A stretch of 64,000 nucleotides of DNA, from positions 124,001 to 188,000 of the forward strand of contig OZ244817.1 in NCBI GenBank assembly GCA_965220305.1. The letters are read 5' to 3'. Below the pieces are notes generated by a model. It was not told the origin of the DNA, ran no database searches, and saw only the letters and a program-made list of their open reading frames with translations. Below, one piece after another: positions 31,903-40,621 of this stretch (position 1 is its first letter; every line of letters begins with the position of its first letter). A program made the translations under genes and the position numbers. Source of the DNA: G965220305 sp965220305 (GTDB lineage Bacteria > Chloroflexota > Dehalococcoidia > Lucifugimonadales > UBA3495).

Positions 31903-33252
31903 TCACTGGGCAGCGCCGTCGTACTCCAAGACCTCGGCCCGTTCCCTCTGGAAACGGAGGTAGGCCCCCTTCTTCATGGCTGGCCGGTGGGAGGTGGTTA
32001 CTTCCTCCGCTGCCTTGCCTCCTTCCGCCAAAAGGTCTATTACCACCATAGCCATTATCTTGGCTGGGTTGACGACCGCCGTTTCGTAATCGGTGATGAG
32101 GTAGCCTTTGCTGTGACCCGCGCCCACCGCGCCGCTGGTGTAGGGGTGGCACACGGGTAGGAGGTGGCTCAGGTCTCCCATGTCGGTGGAGCCGCCCCGG
32201 TTCCGTCGGGCAGGCATCACCAACACGTTGGACTCGCCTATCAGACCCACGGCGTTGCGGCGGAACAACTCTTGCAGGTGGGTGTCATGCCTGATGGGAA
32301 GGTATCCGGGGATGTTGGTTATACTAACCGAGGCCCCAACCGCGAGGGCTCCTGCCTTGAAGCACCGGTCAACGATGGCGGAGTTCCTGACCACCGCCTG
32401 GGGACTTCCCGATCGCACCCGCCATTCCAACCTCACATCCGCCGGGACTGCGTTGACGACTTCTCCGCCCTTGGTCATTATGCCGTGCACCCGTACCGTA
32501 TCTTCTTCGCGGAAGACCTCTCGGTTGGCCTGCATCGCCTGTATCGCAAACGAAGCGGCGCTCAGGGCATTGATCCCCAGGTGGGGCGCGCTCCCCGCGT
32601 GGGAACCCCGACCCTTGAACTGCACGTACTTGACCACGTGGCCGTTGCTGGTGCCTCCCACCGCGAACTTGCGGTCTCCCATGTCGCTGGCCGTGTGGCA
32701 CATCATGGCGATGTCCACGTCGTCGAACTCTCCCAGGCGTATAAGCTCCTGCTTGCCCCCCAAGAATTCCACTTTCTTGTCTTCCCGGAGTTGCAGCCGC
32801 TCCGCAACGTCAATGAATTCTTCTGCGGGAACCGCGAAGGGTACGATCTCTCCGGAAAGCTCCTGAAGGACTTCGGACTGCATCAGGCCCAGGGTTGCGC
32901 CTAGCATCATGCCAATTTGACAATGGTGTCCGCAGGCGTGGGCTGCTCCCGTTTCTTCGTCGGCGTGAGGGTGTTCCTTGACGATGAGGGAGTCCAGTTC
33001 ACCAATGAGGGCCACCCTCGGGCCCGGACCGGCGCCGCCGGCGATTCGTCCCTTTACGCCCGTGAGGGCCACGCCATCCCTATGCCCAATCCCCAGTTCC
33101 GAGAACTTCTGGGAGACCAGCCGAGAGGTCTTGTATTCTCGGAAGCCCGGCTCCGGGTTGTTGAGAATCTCCCGGGAGACGGCGATGAGTTCCGCCTTCC
33201 TCGACTCGATAGCTGCGCAAGCCTTCTGTTTTAGCTCTTCCTTGGTGAACAT
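31903..33252 (-). CDS. M20 family amidohydrolase (AbgB-like), paralogue 1
   Basis: A 449-residue M20D-type metalloamidase. Visible metal and catalytic stretches are GELDSLIVKEHPHADEETGAAHACGHHCQIG, AVPAEEFID, the DDVDIAMMCHTASD segment and RGGSTDMGDLSHLLPVCHPYTSG. The lid domain (KYVQFKGRGSHAGSAPHLGINAL) is intact. AbgB-like enzymes cleave amide bonds of N-acyl amino acids, such as p-aminobenzoyl-glutamate; the substrate here is unknown. It starts two bases after the end of the related upstream gene, forming a tandem pair from a duplication; the proteins are clearly related but diverged, suggesting different substrates or a heteromer. Confidence 0.9.
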   Translation of the reverse strand: MFTKEELKQKACAAIESRKAELIAVSREILNNPEPGFREYKTSRLVSQKFSELGIGHRDGVALTGVKGRIAGGAGPGPRVALIGELDSLIVKEHPHADEETGAAHACGHHCQIGMMLGATLGLMQSEVLQELSGEIVPFAVPAEEFIDVAERLQLREDKKVEFLGGKQELIRLGEFDDVDIAMMCHTASDMGDRKFAVGGTSNGHVVKYVQFKGRGSHAGSAPHLGINALSAASFAIQAMQANREVFREEDTVRVHGIMTKGGEVVNAVPADVRLEWRVRSGSPQAVVRNSAIVDRCFKAGALAVGASVSITNIPGYLPIRHDTHLQELFRRNAVGLIGESNVLVMPARRNRGGSTDMGDLSHLLPVCHPYTSGAVGAGHSKGYLITDYETAVVNPAKIMAMVVIDLLAEGGKAAEEVTTSHRPAMKKGAYLRFQRERAEVLEYDGAAQ

Positions 33253-33254
33253 AA

Positions 33255-34586
33255 TTACTCAGCCTTAAAGGATTCTTCCCGAGCCAGGTTCCGCATGAAA
33301 GTCAGGTACTCTTGGCGGGTCATTTCCGGTCGGTGCTCGGCTACAACCCGGCCGCCCTGGGCCGCTCCATCGGCCAGCAGGTCCACGACCGTGGCCGCCA
33401 TCGCCTTGGCGGCGGTCAGCACCGCCAGGTTGTAGTCGTGGACCACATAGTTGGCCCCGTGGCCTAGGCCGGTGGCCCCGCCCACGTAGGGATGGATTGA
33501 CGGCATAACCTGGCTAACGTCGCCCATGTCGGTGGAGCCGGTGCGGTGGACCACTCGACCCACGTTGTCCTCGCCGACCAGCGTTGCCGCGTTGGCGCCG
33601 AAAATCTGGTTCATCTGCTGGTCCTGGCTCAGGGGCATATAACCGGGTATGGTCTGAATATTCACCGATGCCCCCACCGCCATCGCCCCGGCCCGCAACG
33701 CCCGGTCAACCTTGGTGTTGGCATCTGCTATGGCCTCGATGGTGCGGCCCCGTACAAAGGTCTCCATCCTAACGTCGGCGGGCACGGCGCTGACGGCTTC
33801 GCCGCCCCGGGTGATGATGGGGTGAACGCGCACCGTATCCTCGTCCTTGAAGGTCTCCCGATTGAAATTGATGGCGCTCAATGCCAGGGTAGCGGCATTG
33901 AGGGCGTTGATTCCCAGGTGGGGCGCGCCTCCGGCGTGGGCGCCCCGGCCCACGAACTGAATTTGCTTGGCTACAGTGCCATTATTCGTGCCGCTGATGC
34001 ACAATTGGCGCTCCTCGGGAACGCTGGTGGTGTGCATCATCATCGCCAGGTTAACGTCGTCGAATTCGCCCAACTTGATTAGCTCCGGTTTTCCCCCCAG
34101 AAATTCCAACTTACCGTCGCGGCGTAATGAGTCCCGATACTCAATCTCGATGTACTCTTCCGCTGGCACCGCCATTGGAATGATGCGCCCGCTGAGGGCG
34201 GAAAGCACCTCCGGCTGCATTAACCCTATGGTCGCACCCAGCATCATACCTATCTGGCAGTGGTGACCGCAGGCGTGGGCTGCCCCGGTGGTCGGATCGG
34301 CATGGGGGTGTTCGTTGACTATCAGGGAGTCCAATTCGCCCAGAATCGCCATCGTAGGACCGGGGCTGCCCCCCACCAGTTCGCCTCGGACACCGGTCAG
34401 GGCCAGGCCAGACCGGAAGGGAATACCCAACTCGGCGAATTTGTCGGCCACAACCTTGGAGGTCTTGACCTCCCGAAATCCCGGCTCGGGGTGCCCCAGA
34501 ATAGTCCGGCTAAGGTTTACGATTTCGTCCGCTCTGGAGTCGATTTCCTCAAAAACCAGGCGCTTGAGTTCTTCCGTAGAGGGCAT
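33255..34586 (-). CDS. M20 family amidohydrolase (AbgB-like), paralogue 2
   Basis: A 443-residue homologue of the adjacent gene. It shares the motifs GELDSLIVNEHPHADPTTG, AHACGHHCQIGMMLGAT, MAVPAEEYIEIE, FVGRGAHAGGAPHLGINALN and RTGSTDMGDVSQVMPSIHPY. The conserved His, Asp and Glu ligands appear intact in both copies. ATG at 34586 is the first gene of the two-gene operon. The promoter is shared with the divergent glycerate kinase gene in the 113-base gap 34587-34699. Confidence 0.9.
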   Translation of the reverse strand: MPSTEELKRLVFEEIDSRADEIVNLSRTILGHPEPGFREVKTSKVVADKFAELGIPFRSGLALTGVRGELVGGSPGPTMAILGELDSLIVNEHPHADPTTGAAHACGHHCQIGMMLGATIGLMQPEVLSALSGRIIPMAVPAEEYIEIEYRDSLRRDGKLEFLGGKPELIKLGEFDDVNLAMMMHTTSVPEERQLCISGTNNGTVAKQIQFVGRGAHAGGAPHLGINALNAATLALSAINFNRETFKDEDTVRVHPIITRGGEAVSAVPADVRMETFVRGRTIEAIADANTKVDRALRAGAMAVGASVNIQTIPGYMPLSQDQQMNQIFGANAATLVGEDNVGRVVHRTGSTDMGDVSQVMPSIHPYVGGATGLGHGANYVVHDYNLAVLTAAKAMAATVVDLLADGAAQGGRVVAEHRPEMTRQEYLTFMRNLAREESFKAE

Positions 34587-34699
34587 GGATGTCTCCTAAA
34601 TTTCCGTTGAAGGAGGGGCCAACTTATTGTGCGATTTTAGCAGAAGGAGCCGTGATTTGATACCTGCCCCCAGGGGGACAGTGTATAATGGCGAACATC

Positions 34700-35854
34700 A
34701 TGGACTTAAAGATTATCGTTGCGCCGCAGAGTTTCAAAGGTAGCGTTTCCGCATTGGAGGCTGCCGAGGCCATCTCCAGAGGCGTCAAGGCAGCCCAGCC
34801 CGACGCTCAGACGGTGCTCGTTCCGGTGGCCGACGGCGGCGACGGCACGCTGAATGCTTTGGTGGACAGCACCAGCGGAGAGGTCTTTCGGAGCATCGTC
34901 ACCGGGCCCTTGGGACAGCCCGTGGAAGCCATGTGGGGCGTAATGGGCGATGGTCACACCACAGTTATTGAAATGGCCCGCGCGTCTGGGCTGGCCCTGG
35001 TACCGCTGAAACGCCGAAATCCCCGGATTACCACTACCAGAGGCACCGGCGAAATTATCAAAGAGGCCCTGGACAAGGGGCATACCAGGCTGATAGTGGG
35101 ACTGGGAGGCAGCGCCACCAACGACGCGGGTGTGGGTATGGCCGCGGCCCTGGGAATCAAGTTCCTCGATGATGGGGGAAGGCCGCTTCCCGCCGGAGGC
35201 GCGGCGCTTTCCCGGCTGGCCCATATCGACATGTCCTGGGCGCACCCCAAGCTGGCCGAGGCCACGGTAATCGGGGCAACCGACGTGACCAACCCTCTAT
35301 GCGGCCCCACGGGAGCATCGGCAGTTTACGGGCCCCAAAAGGGCGCTACTGCGGAAATGGTTGAAGAATTGGACCGGGCGTTGGACAACTTCGCCCAGGT
35401 TGTCCAACGAGACTTGGGCCGGGAAGTTAGGGAGTTACCTGGGGCCGGCGCCGCCGGCGGCTTGGGCGCGGGCCTGATCGCCTTTGCCGGGGCGGAACTA
35501 AGGTCTGGCATTGACATGGTCTGCCAGGTGCTGGAGTTTGACCGTCAACTTGACGGCGCGGACCTGGTAATTACCGGCGAAGGCCGGGCGGACCAGTCCA
35601 CGATTTACGACAAGGCGCCGGTGGGGGTAGCCAGACGGGCTTTGGCCCGGGGGGTACCGACCATTCTCTTGGCGGGAAGCCTGGGGCCGGGGCACCAGGA
35701 GCTGTACCAACATGGTATCGCGGGAATAGTATGTATAGCCGACCGGCCGATGAAGTTTGAGCGGAGCTTGGCCCGGACTGCAGCGCTGTTGGAGGCCGCC
35801 GCCGAGCGTACGATGCGCGTGCTGGCCCTGGGTATGGGGCTACGCGGCGCTTAG
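34700..35854 (+). CDS. Glycerate 2-kinase (GlxK/GarK type)
   Basis: A 384-residue glycerate kinase of the type I bacterial family: IIVAPQSFKGSVSALEAAEA, VADGGDGTLNALV, TTRGTGEIIKEALD, VGLGGSATNDAGVG, GATDVTNPLCGP, GLGAGLIAFAGAEL and VITGEGRADQST. It would phosphorylate glycerate to 2-phosphoglycerate, feeding glycolysis from the glycolate/glycerate route. Start choice: an ATG at 34688 overlaps a TATAAT (34684-34689) that looks like the -10 hexamer, so the ATG at 34700, about ten bases after it, is more likely, giving a short or absent leader. No recognised -35 at the right spacing. Confidence 0.92.
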   Translation: MDLKIIVAPQSFKGSVSALEAAEAISRGVKAAQPDAQTVLVPVADGGDGTLNALVDSTSGEVFRSIVTGPLGQPVEAMWGVMGDGHTTVIEMARASGLALVPLKRRNPRITTTRGTGEIIKEALDKGHTRLIVGLGGSATNDAGVGMAAALGIKFLDDGGRPLPAGGAALSRLAHIDMSWAHPKLAEATVIGATDVTNPLCGPTGASAVYGPQKGATAEMVEELDRALDNFAQVVQRDLGREVRELPGAGAAGGLGAGLIAFAGAELRSGIDMVCQVLEFDRQLDGADLVITGEGRADQSTIYDKAPVGVARRALARGVPTILLAGSLGPGHQELYQHGIAGIVCIADRPMKFERSLARTAALLEAAAERTMRVLALGMGLRGA

Positions 35855-35923
35855 AAGGTTCTGACTCCAACTTTGCCCGGCTTCCCCCATTTGATACCCA
35901 GCGAACTTTGTACCGGGCCCCGG

Positions 35924-36325
35924 TTAGGCCAGCCGCTCTTTAACGAAGTCCAGCACAAACTGGGAGAGTTCCAGCGCGCGGTCGGCGTCTATCCGGTCGA
36001 AGGCTTCCGACGGAATCCCTCCAGGCAAATAGAACGGATAGCGGGTAATCTCAAAGTATTTGTCAAGTTGTCGGGCTTCGCCCAGAATCGTGTCAAAGAA
36101 CATATCGAAGATCTTGGCATCCTCGCACAGGTCAATCAGCGAGTGGCTCCATACATCCTCCGCCCCCTTCTGGTACAGGTAGGCCTTGATGGCTTTCTCT
36201 GCGGCCTGTTGCCCCAGGAAGCAGGCTAAGTTGAAACGCTCGCCATCCCGAGTGAAAGCTGCGTCATCCAGGTCTTGCTCCGCTTGTCGAAACCAGCGGG
36301 AGCCCTCTTTGACAAAATCAGGCAT
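35924..36325 (-). CDS. HEPN domain protein (HEPN/MNT pair)
   Basis: A 133-residue HEPN protein: WFRQAEQDLDDAAFTRDGER, then FNLACFLGQQAAEKAIKAYL and SHSLIDLCEDAKIF, the usual Pfam HEPN pattern. The R-x4-6-H RNase motif of HepT-like toxins is not evident, so the protein may be a non-catalytic partner. ATG at 36325 overlaps the end of the nucleotidyltransferase gene by eight bases (a TTG at 36328 is the longer reading). The order nucleotidyltransferase-HEPN with overlap is the classic minimal HEPN/MNT module, often a toxin-antitoxin or nucleotide-modification pair. Confidence 0.87.
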   Translation of the reverse strand: MPDFVKEGSRWFRQAEQDLDDAAFTRDGERFNLACFLGQQAAEKAIKAYLYQKGAEDVWSHSLIDLCEDAKIFDMFFDTILGEARQLDKYFEITRYPFYLPGGIPSEAFDRIDADRALELSQFVLDFVKERLA

Positions 36326-36659
36326 CAAAAATCACTCTTCCTTTCTGGCATGCGTCATATAGGGCCGGCAGAGTTTCTTGCAACTCCTCAAATTCCTGCG
36401 GGGTGTACACCTGGGTATCAACAGCCACGGCGCTACCCAGGTGGAAGGAGAAGAAGTCCGCCCTTCTGCCAAAGGGTCGGTCGGTATCGTGGACAATGAC
36501 CAGGTCTACGCTGCTTTCCGGATGGTAGTCTTCGCTGACCATGTCTCCAATCAGAATGGCCTTTTCGATGCCCAACTGGGGCAGCAGGGCCATGATATTG
36601 CCCAACTCCCGCTCCAACATCTGCTTCCTGAACTGGCTGAACCCTATTCGCATCGGCAT
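36318..36659 (-). CDS. Minimal nucleotidyltransferase (MNT) domain protein
   Basis: A 113-residue protein with the fold of DNA polymerase beta-like nucleotidyltransferases (ILIGDMVSEDYHPESSVDLV, then QVYTPQEFEELQETLPALY). The usual GS-x-ARG...SDxDL motif is altered: the second residue is Asp in place of Ser, and the first metal-binding Asp of DxD is Ser (SSVDL), so activity may be reduced or lost. Co-translated with the HEPN gene downstream. It is preceded by 43 bases of spacer to lutC, which runs in the same direction but is unrelated. Confidence 0.8.
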   Translation of the reverse strand: MPMRIGFSQFRKQMLERELGNIMALLPQLGIEKAILIGDMVSEDYHPESSVDLVIVHDTDRPFGRRADFFSFHLGSAVAVDTQVYTPQEFEELQETLPALYDACQKGRVIFDA

Positions 36660-36702
36660 GTTGTTTTACCCTTCAGGGGATTACCCGTCCCCTTTTTTGT
36701 TG

Positions 36703-37449
36703 CTAGCCCAATAGGACCAGGTGGACTTCCTTGGGGCCGTGAACTCCCACCACCAGCGTCTGTTCTATGTCGGCGGTCCGGCTGGGACCGGTGATGAAGT
36801 TCAGATAGCTTCCCATGTCGCCGCCGTTTTGGTAATAGTCCAATCGCCGCAACAGGAACACGTCATCCAACGTTCTCACCACATCCTGGGGAGTAACGAT
36901 TGCCACGTGTACCGGCGGCACCAGGGAAACCAACCGACTCAGACCCCGGCGAGGCACAATTACTATTGATCCCGTTTCAACCACTGCATAGTCGGCCCCG
37001 GTCACGCCCATTCCGGCCTCAACTATCTCCCGGCGGAGGGCTTCACGGGAGGGGCCGTCATCACCTCTGGCGACTACGGTGGTCCCGATGCCCAGCGCCC
37101 TCAAAGGCTCGTCCAAGGGCACACGGTAGAATACTCCCTGGTCGGACCGCACCACCCGATCGATATTTTGCTCCGTCGCCAGGGAGCCAACGTAACCGAT
37201 GGCTTCCTCGGGGTCGGTGGTCCGGTGTACGTTCCAACCCCTTAGACCAGCCACGTTGGCAAGTTGGGCCAAGAGAGAGTCGATGTCCCGGCCAATATCC
37301 CTCCGGGCCAACTCGGCTTGCTCTTCCAACTCGTCCAGGCTTTCGGTCAAGTGCGCGTAGAGCTGCGTAGGAGGCCCGGCTGTTCGACCGAGGCCTTGGC
37401 GCACTGTTTCCAGGAACTGCTCCTTGGAGGTACCCGGCAGGCGGTCCAT
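36703..37449 (-). CDS. lutC: Lactate utilization protein C (LutC/YkgG family)
   Basis: A 248-residue LutC/DUF162 protein with the conserved ADYAVVETGSIVIVPRRG, LVSLVPPVHVAIVTP and DMGSYLNFITGPSRTADIEQTLVVGVHGP segments. It works with LutA and LutB as an iron-sulfur lactate-oxidising complex that feeds electrons to the respiratory chain. The ATG at 37449 is chosen; the longer open frame is only the lutB 3' region read in another frame. Four bases separate it from lutB. It is the last gene of lutABC. Confidence 0.92.
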   Translation of the reverse strand: MDRLPGTSKEQFLETVRQGLGRTAGPPTQLYAHLTESLDELEEQAELARRDIGRDIDSLLAQLANVAGLRGWNVHRTTDPEEAIGYVGSLATEQNIDRVVRSDQGVFYRVPLDEPLRALGIGTTVVARGDDGPSREALRREIVEAGMGVTGADYAVVETGSIVIVPRRGLSRLVSLVPPVHVAIVTPQDVVRTLDDVFLLRRLDYYQNGGDMGSYLNFITGPSRTADIEQTLVVGVHGPKEVHLVLLG

Positions 37450-37453
37450 TGGA

Positions 37454-38944
37454 CTACTCTCCGGCCCCGTTCTGCCCGGGTGGGGTCGTCTCAACCGGCT
37501 CGGACTGTTGGGAGGAGAGGTCTTGCCGCCAGATTTCCCGGAAGGTTCGGGGCGGCAGCGCCGGTAGGTCTCGGGAGCGGGTCCACGTCGATACCAGGGG
37601 CAGCGGCATCTGGCCAATAATACCGTCGCTGGTCCAGGGCTTCTGCAGGACTCTCCCCAACTTGTGGGCGGCGGTCAGTAACCCGGGGTGGTTCATAAGT
37701 TGGGTGTAACCCTTGGCCAATAGCCCATCTTTCGCCCCCGCCGACTTTTCTTCCGGGTTTGGACTTTGCGCCAATTTATGCCGGAGGTGCAGCAGCATAC
37801 GGGGAATGTTAATTTTGATGGGACAAGCCTCTCGGCACGCGCCGCAAAGGCTGGAGGCCTGCGGAAGGTCCGACGCCTGTCCCAGACCCACCAACATGGG
37901 TGATACGACGGCCCCAATGGGACCGGGATATACCCAGCCGTAGGCGTGTCCGCCAATCTTCTGGTACACCGGGCAGATGTTGAGGCAGGCCCCGCACCGG
38001 ATGCAATAGAGGGCCTCTCGCAAATGAGGGTCCGACAGCAGCCGGGAACGCCCGTTGTCCACTATGACCAGGTGGAATTGCTCCGGCCCGTCCTCGTCCG
38101 TTGCCCGTCGGGGGCCGGTTACCATGCTCACGTAGCTGCTGAGGCGCTGGCCCGTCGCCGAGCGCGGCAGGAGGCGCAAGAATACCGCCAAGTCTTGGAG
38201 AGAGGGGATTACCTTCTCCATTCCGGTGATGCCCACATGTATACCCGGGGCCGAGGTGCAGAGGCGCCCGTTGCCTTCGTTGGTGATGATGACCAGGGTC
38301 CCAGTTTCGGCCACCAGGAAATTGGCCCCGCTGATGCCCATGTCTGCTAACATGAACTTGTCCCGCAGGGCTTCCCGGGCGATGCGGGCCATCGCCTCGA
38401 TGTCGTCGGTGTAAGGGACTCCCAGGTTATCGGAGAGGAGTTGGGCCACCTGCTCCTTGGTCTTATGCAGCGCCGGGGCAACCAGGTGGGATGGGGTCTC
38501 GTGGGCCAGTTGGATGATGTACTCGCCCAGGTCGGTCTCGTAGACCTCGACGCCCATGTCCTCCAGCGCCTGGTTGAGCCCCAGTTCTTCGGAGACCATG
38601 GACTTGCCCTTTGTAACCACCTTCACCTGGTTCCTTCGCGCGATGCCGGTGACGATGTCGTTGGCCTCCGCCGAGTCCTTGGCGAAATGCACCTGCCCGC
38701 CGGCCTGGGTTACGTTGTCGTAAAGTAATTCCAGGTAATAGTCCAGGTGCTCCAGGGTGTGCTCTTTGATGCGGCGGGCCTCTTCGCGCCACTGCTCCCA
38801 CACCGCCGAGGAAACTTCATCAATGGCCTCCCGTCGTGCGCTGTCGAAGCCGGTGCCGACCCGTTCCAGGGCCCGGCGCAACTGGGGGTCACGGATGGAC
38901 ACCGTGGAGGCCGAGTAGAAGGCTTGAGTCTGTACTTCGGTCAC
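37454..38944 (-). CDS. lutB: Iron-sulfur lactate utilization protein LutB
   Basis: A 496-residue protein. The LUD domain fills residues 60-330 (VVTKGKSMVSEELGLNQAL, NFLVAETGTLVIITNEGNGRL, SLQDLAVFLRLL). A 2[4Fe-4S] ferredoxin-type domain follows at about 335-415 (CIRCGACLNICPVY and SLCGACREACPIKINIPRML). The C-terminal 80 residues are a LutB-type tail. The Cys spacing in both clusters is intact. It forms the electron-transfer core of the LutABC complex. Start ATG at 38944 directly follows lutA. Confidence 0.94.
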   Translation of the reverse strand: MTEVQTQAFYSASTVSIRDPQLRRALERVGTGFDSARREAIDEVSSAVWEQWREEARRIKEHTLEHLDYYLELLYDNVTQAGGQVHFAKDSAEANDIVTGIARRNQVKVVTKGKSMVSEELGLNQALEDMGVEVYETDLGEYIIQLAHETPSHLVAPALHKTKEQVAQLLSDNLGVPYTDDIEAMARIAREALRDKFMLADMGISGANFLVAETGTLVIITNEGNGRLCTSAPGIHVGITGMEKVIPSLQDLAVFLRLLPRSATGQRLSSYVSMVTGPRRATDEDGPEQFHLVIVDNGRSRLLSDPHLREALYCIRCGACLNICPVYQKIGGHAYGWVYPGPIGAVVSPMLVGLGQASDLPQASSLCGACREACPIKINIPRMLLHLRHKLAQSPNPEEKSAGAKDGLLAKGYTQLMNHPGLLTAAHKLGRVLQKPWTSDGIIGQMPLPLVSTWTRSRDLPALPPRTFREIWRQDLSSQQSEPVETTPPGQNGAGE

Positions 38945-39688
38945 TTATTCGCCCTTTCCTTCTAGTACCTGGGCTAGGTGCTTGACCTGAACGTCCGCTC
39001 CCTGACGACTGAGAGCGCCGCCAATATTCATCAAGCAGCTCATGTCGCAGGCCACCAGGGTGTCCGCTCCCGTGGACACGACGTTTCTGATTTTGTCGGT
39101 CACCATACCCTCGGAGATGTGGGGATACTTGACCGAGAAAGTCCCACCGAAGCCGCAACAGGTCTCGGCCTGGGGTAGGGCGGTCAACTCCAAGCCATCC
39201 ACATTTCGCAGCAGACGCTCCGGCCCTTCCCCCGCGCCCAACTCACGCAGTAGATGACAACTGGGGTGATAAGTAGCCTTGGCCGGATAGCTGGCTCCCG
39301 TCTCCTCTACACCCAATGCATCGGTTAGGAACTCGGAAAACTCGTAGGTCTTGGCGGCCAATTGCTTGGCCTGTGGGAGTAAGACGGCATCATCGGCGAA
39401 GAGGTCCAGGTAGAAGACCCGCAGCATGGCCGCGCAGGAGCCTGAAGGCACTACCACATACTGACTCTCGGCCAGACCTTCAATTACCCGGCGTCCCAAC
39501 TCCAGGGACTCTCTAACAAACCCGGAATTGTACAGTGGTTGCCCGCAACAAGTCTGTTCGCTGGGGAAGTCCACCGCAACTCCCAGTCGTCGCAAGACGC
39601 GCACCACGCTGACCCCCACCTGGGGATAAAGCTGGTCGATGATGCAGGTGACAAACAGGGAGGCGTTGATGGGTGAACTAGAGGGCAA
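38945..39688 (-). CDS. lutA: Lactate utilization protein A, CCG-domain (LutA)
   Basis: A 247-residue CCG (DUF224) protein with two cysteine-rich motifs: EQTCCGQPLYNSG (about residues 44-56) and AETCCGFGGTFSVKYP (about residues 175-190), plus SGSCAAML and CDMSCLMNIGG. The family contains the hydroxy-acid oxidising subunit or heterodisulfide-like centre. Start TTG at 39688 with AGAGGTAAGG upstream; the TTG is needed because there is no closer ATG in frame. The three genes overlap or touch and were likely laid down as one operon. The lutP permease is not adjacent. Confidence 0.93.
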   Translation of the reverse strand: MPSSSPINASLFVTCIIDQLYPQVGVSVVRVLRRLGVAVDFPSEQTCCGQPLYNSGFVRESLELGRRVIEGLAESQYVVVPSGSCAAMLRVFYLDLFADDAVLLPQAKQLAAKTYEFSEFLTDALGVEETGASYPAKATYHPSCHLLRELGAGEGPERLLRNVDGLELTALPQAETCCGFGGTFSVKYPHISEGMVTDKIRNVVSTGADTLVACDMSCLMNIGGALSRQGADVQVKHLAQVLEGKGE

Positions 39689-39872
39689 ACCTTACCTCTG
39701 GGGGCGCTGTTGGCTGGACTAAGGGTAGCAGACCGGCCCACCATCCGCAACTTAGCACCGCGCCCGGAAGCTCTCTTTTAGCCTCGAAATCAGTTGCCAG
39801 CCCGGTCCACCGGGAAGGGCATTTTCAACTTGTGTTTCCATGTCGAAGTAGATTGAGGGAAGTAGGTGGAGC

Positions 39873-39900
39873 TTGCCGTGGCTGCAGTTCCGGGTACAAT
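39873..39900 (+). promoter_or_regulatory. Promoter of the FKBP lipoprotein gene, probably giving a leaderless mRNA
   Basis: TTGCCG (39873-39878) and TACAAT (39895-39900) are separated by 16 bases. The expected start of transcription falls at or next to the GTG start codon at 39907. Confidence 0.5.
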
Positions 39901-39906
39901 AGCTTT

Positions 39907-40356
39907 GTGCGCTTATTATTGTATGTGTTCTTGGCCCTGTTTGTTTTTGCCGGCTTGGGCTGCTCAGGTGCGTCAAAAATGGAGGGCGGTACGTCTGACT
40001 CCCCGGCAGGTACGTCTCAGGTCATCACGGATTCTGGGTTACGGTACATCGACCTGGTAGTCGGCATCGGAGGGGAGGCCCGGCCCGGCGCTGCCGTCTC
40101 AGTCCACTATACCGGGTGGCTACTTGACGGAACAAAATTTGACAGCTCTTTGGACAGAGGGACCCCTTTCGAGTTCGTCCTTGGCCAGGGCCAGGTAATC
40201 AAGGGCTGGGACGAGGGGGTGACCTCCATGAAGGTTGGGGGCAAGCGTCGATTGGTCATACCCGCCAGCCTGGCATACGGCGATCGGGGAGTTGGTGGCA
40301 CCATACCCTCGGGGGCGACGCTGGTGTTTGAAGTGGAGTTGCTGGGTGTTCGCTGA
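39907..40356 (+). CDS. FKBP-type peptidyl-prolyl isomerase lipoprotein
   Basis: A 149-residue exported folding catalyst. The signal peptide (RLLLYVFLALFVFAGLGC) ends in a lipobox, so the FKBP domain would be anchored outside the membrane. The FKBP core is complete: VSVHYTGWLLDGTKFDSSLD, PFEFVLGQGQVIKGWDEGV, GGKRRLVIPASLAYGDRGVG and IPSGATLVFEVELLGV. GTG at 39907 is preferred because it starts the signal peptide and lies seven bases after a -10 hexamer; the longer open frame from 39832 would put 25 residues ahead of it. Confidence 0.9.
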   Translation: MRLLLYVFLALFVFAGLGCSGASKMEGGTSDSPAGTSQVITDSGLRYIDLVVGIGGEARPGAAVSVHYTGWLLDGTKFDSSLDRGTPFEFVLGQGQVIKGWDEGVTSMKVGGKRRLVIPASLAYGDRGVGGTIPSGATLVFEVELLGVR

Positions 40357-40621
40357 GCTAAAAGCCGAATACATTGGCACAGGTGTGGATAGGGCTATTG
40401 AATATGATGGCCCCAGTAGCAGACTATACGGAGAAATAAGGTTTTTACCACTTGGGACTCGGTTGGGCGGCTGGAGTCGGTAAGCACTCGGCCGATTTTT
40501 GAATTAGGAAGCATTCGAGGCCGCTGGTGCTAGCAGCTCCGGATTTCCTCCAATCCTGGAGAATAGCCGGAACCACGATTCCCCTCTCACGGGAATACCC
40601 AGCGAGCTTGAGCATATTCGC

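Noticed and set aside
36664..36702. Terminator between the nucleotidyltransferase and lutC genes
   Set aside because: The short GGGGA hairpin is followed by T only on the plus strand, where no gene ends nearby.
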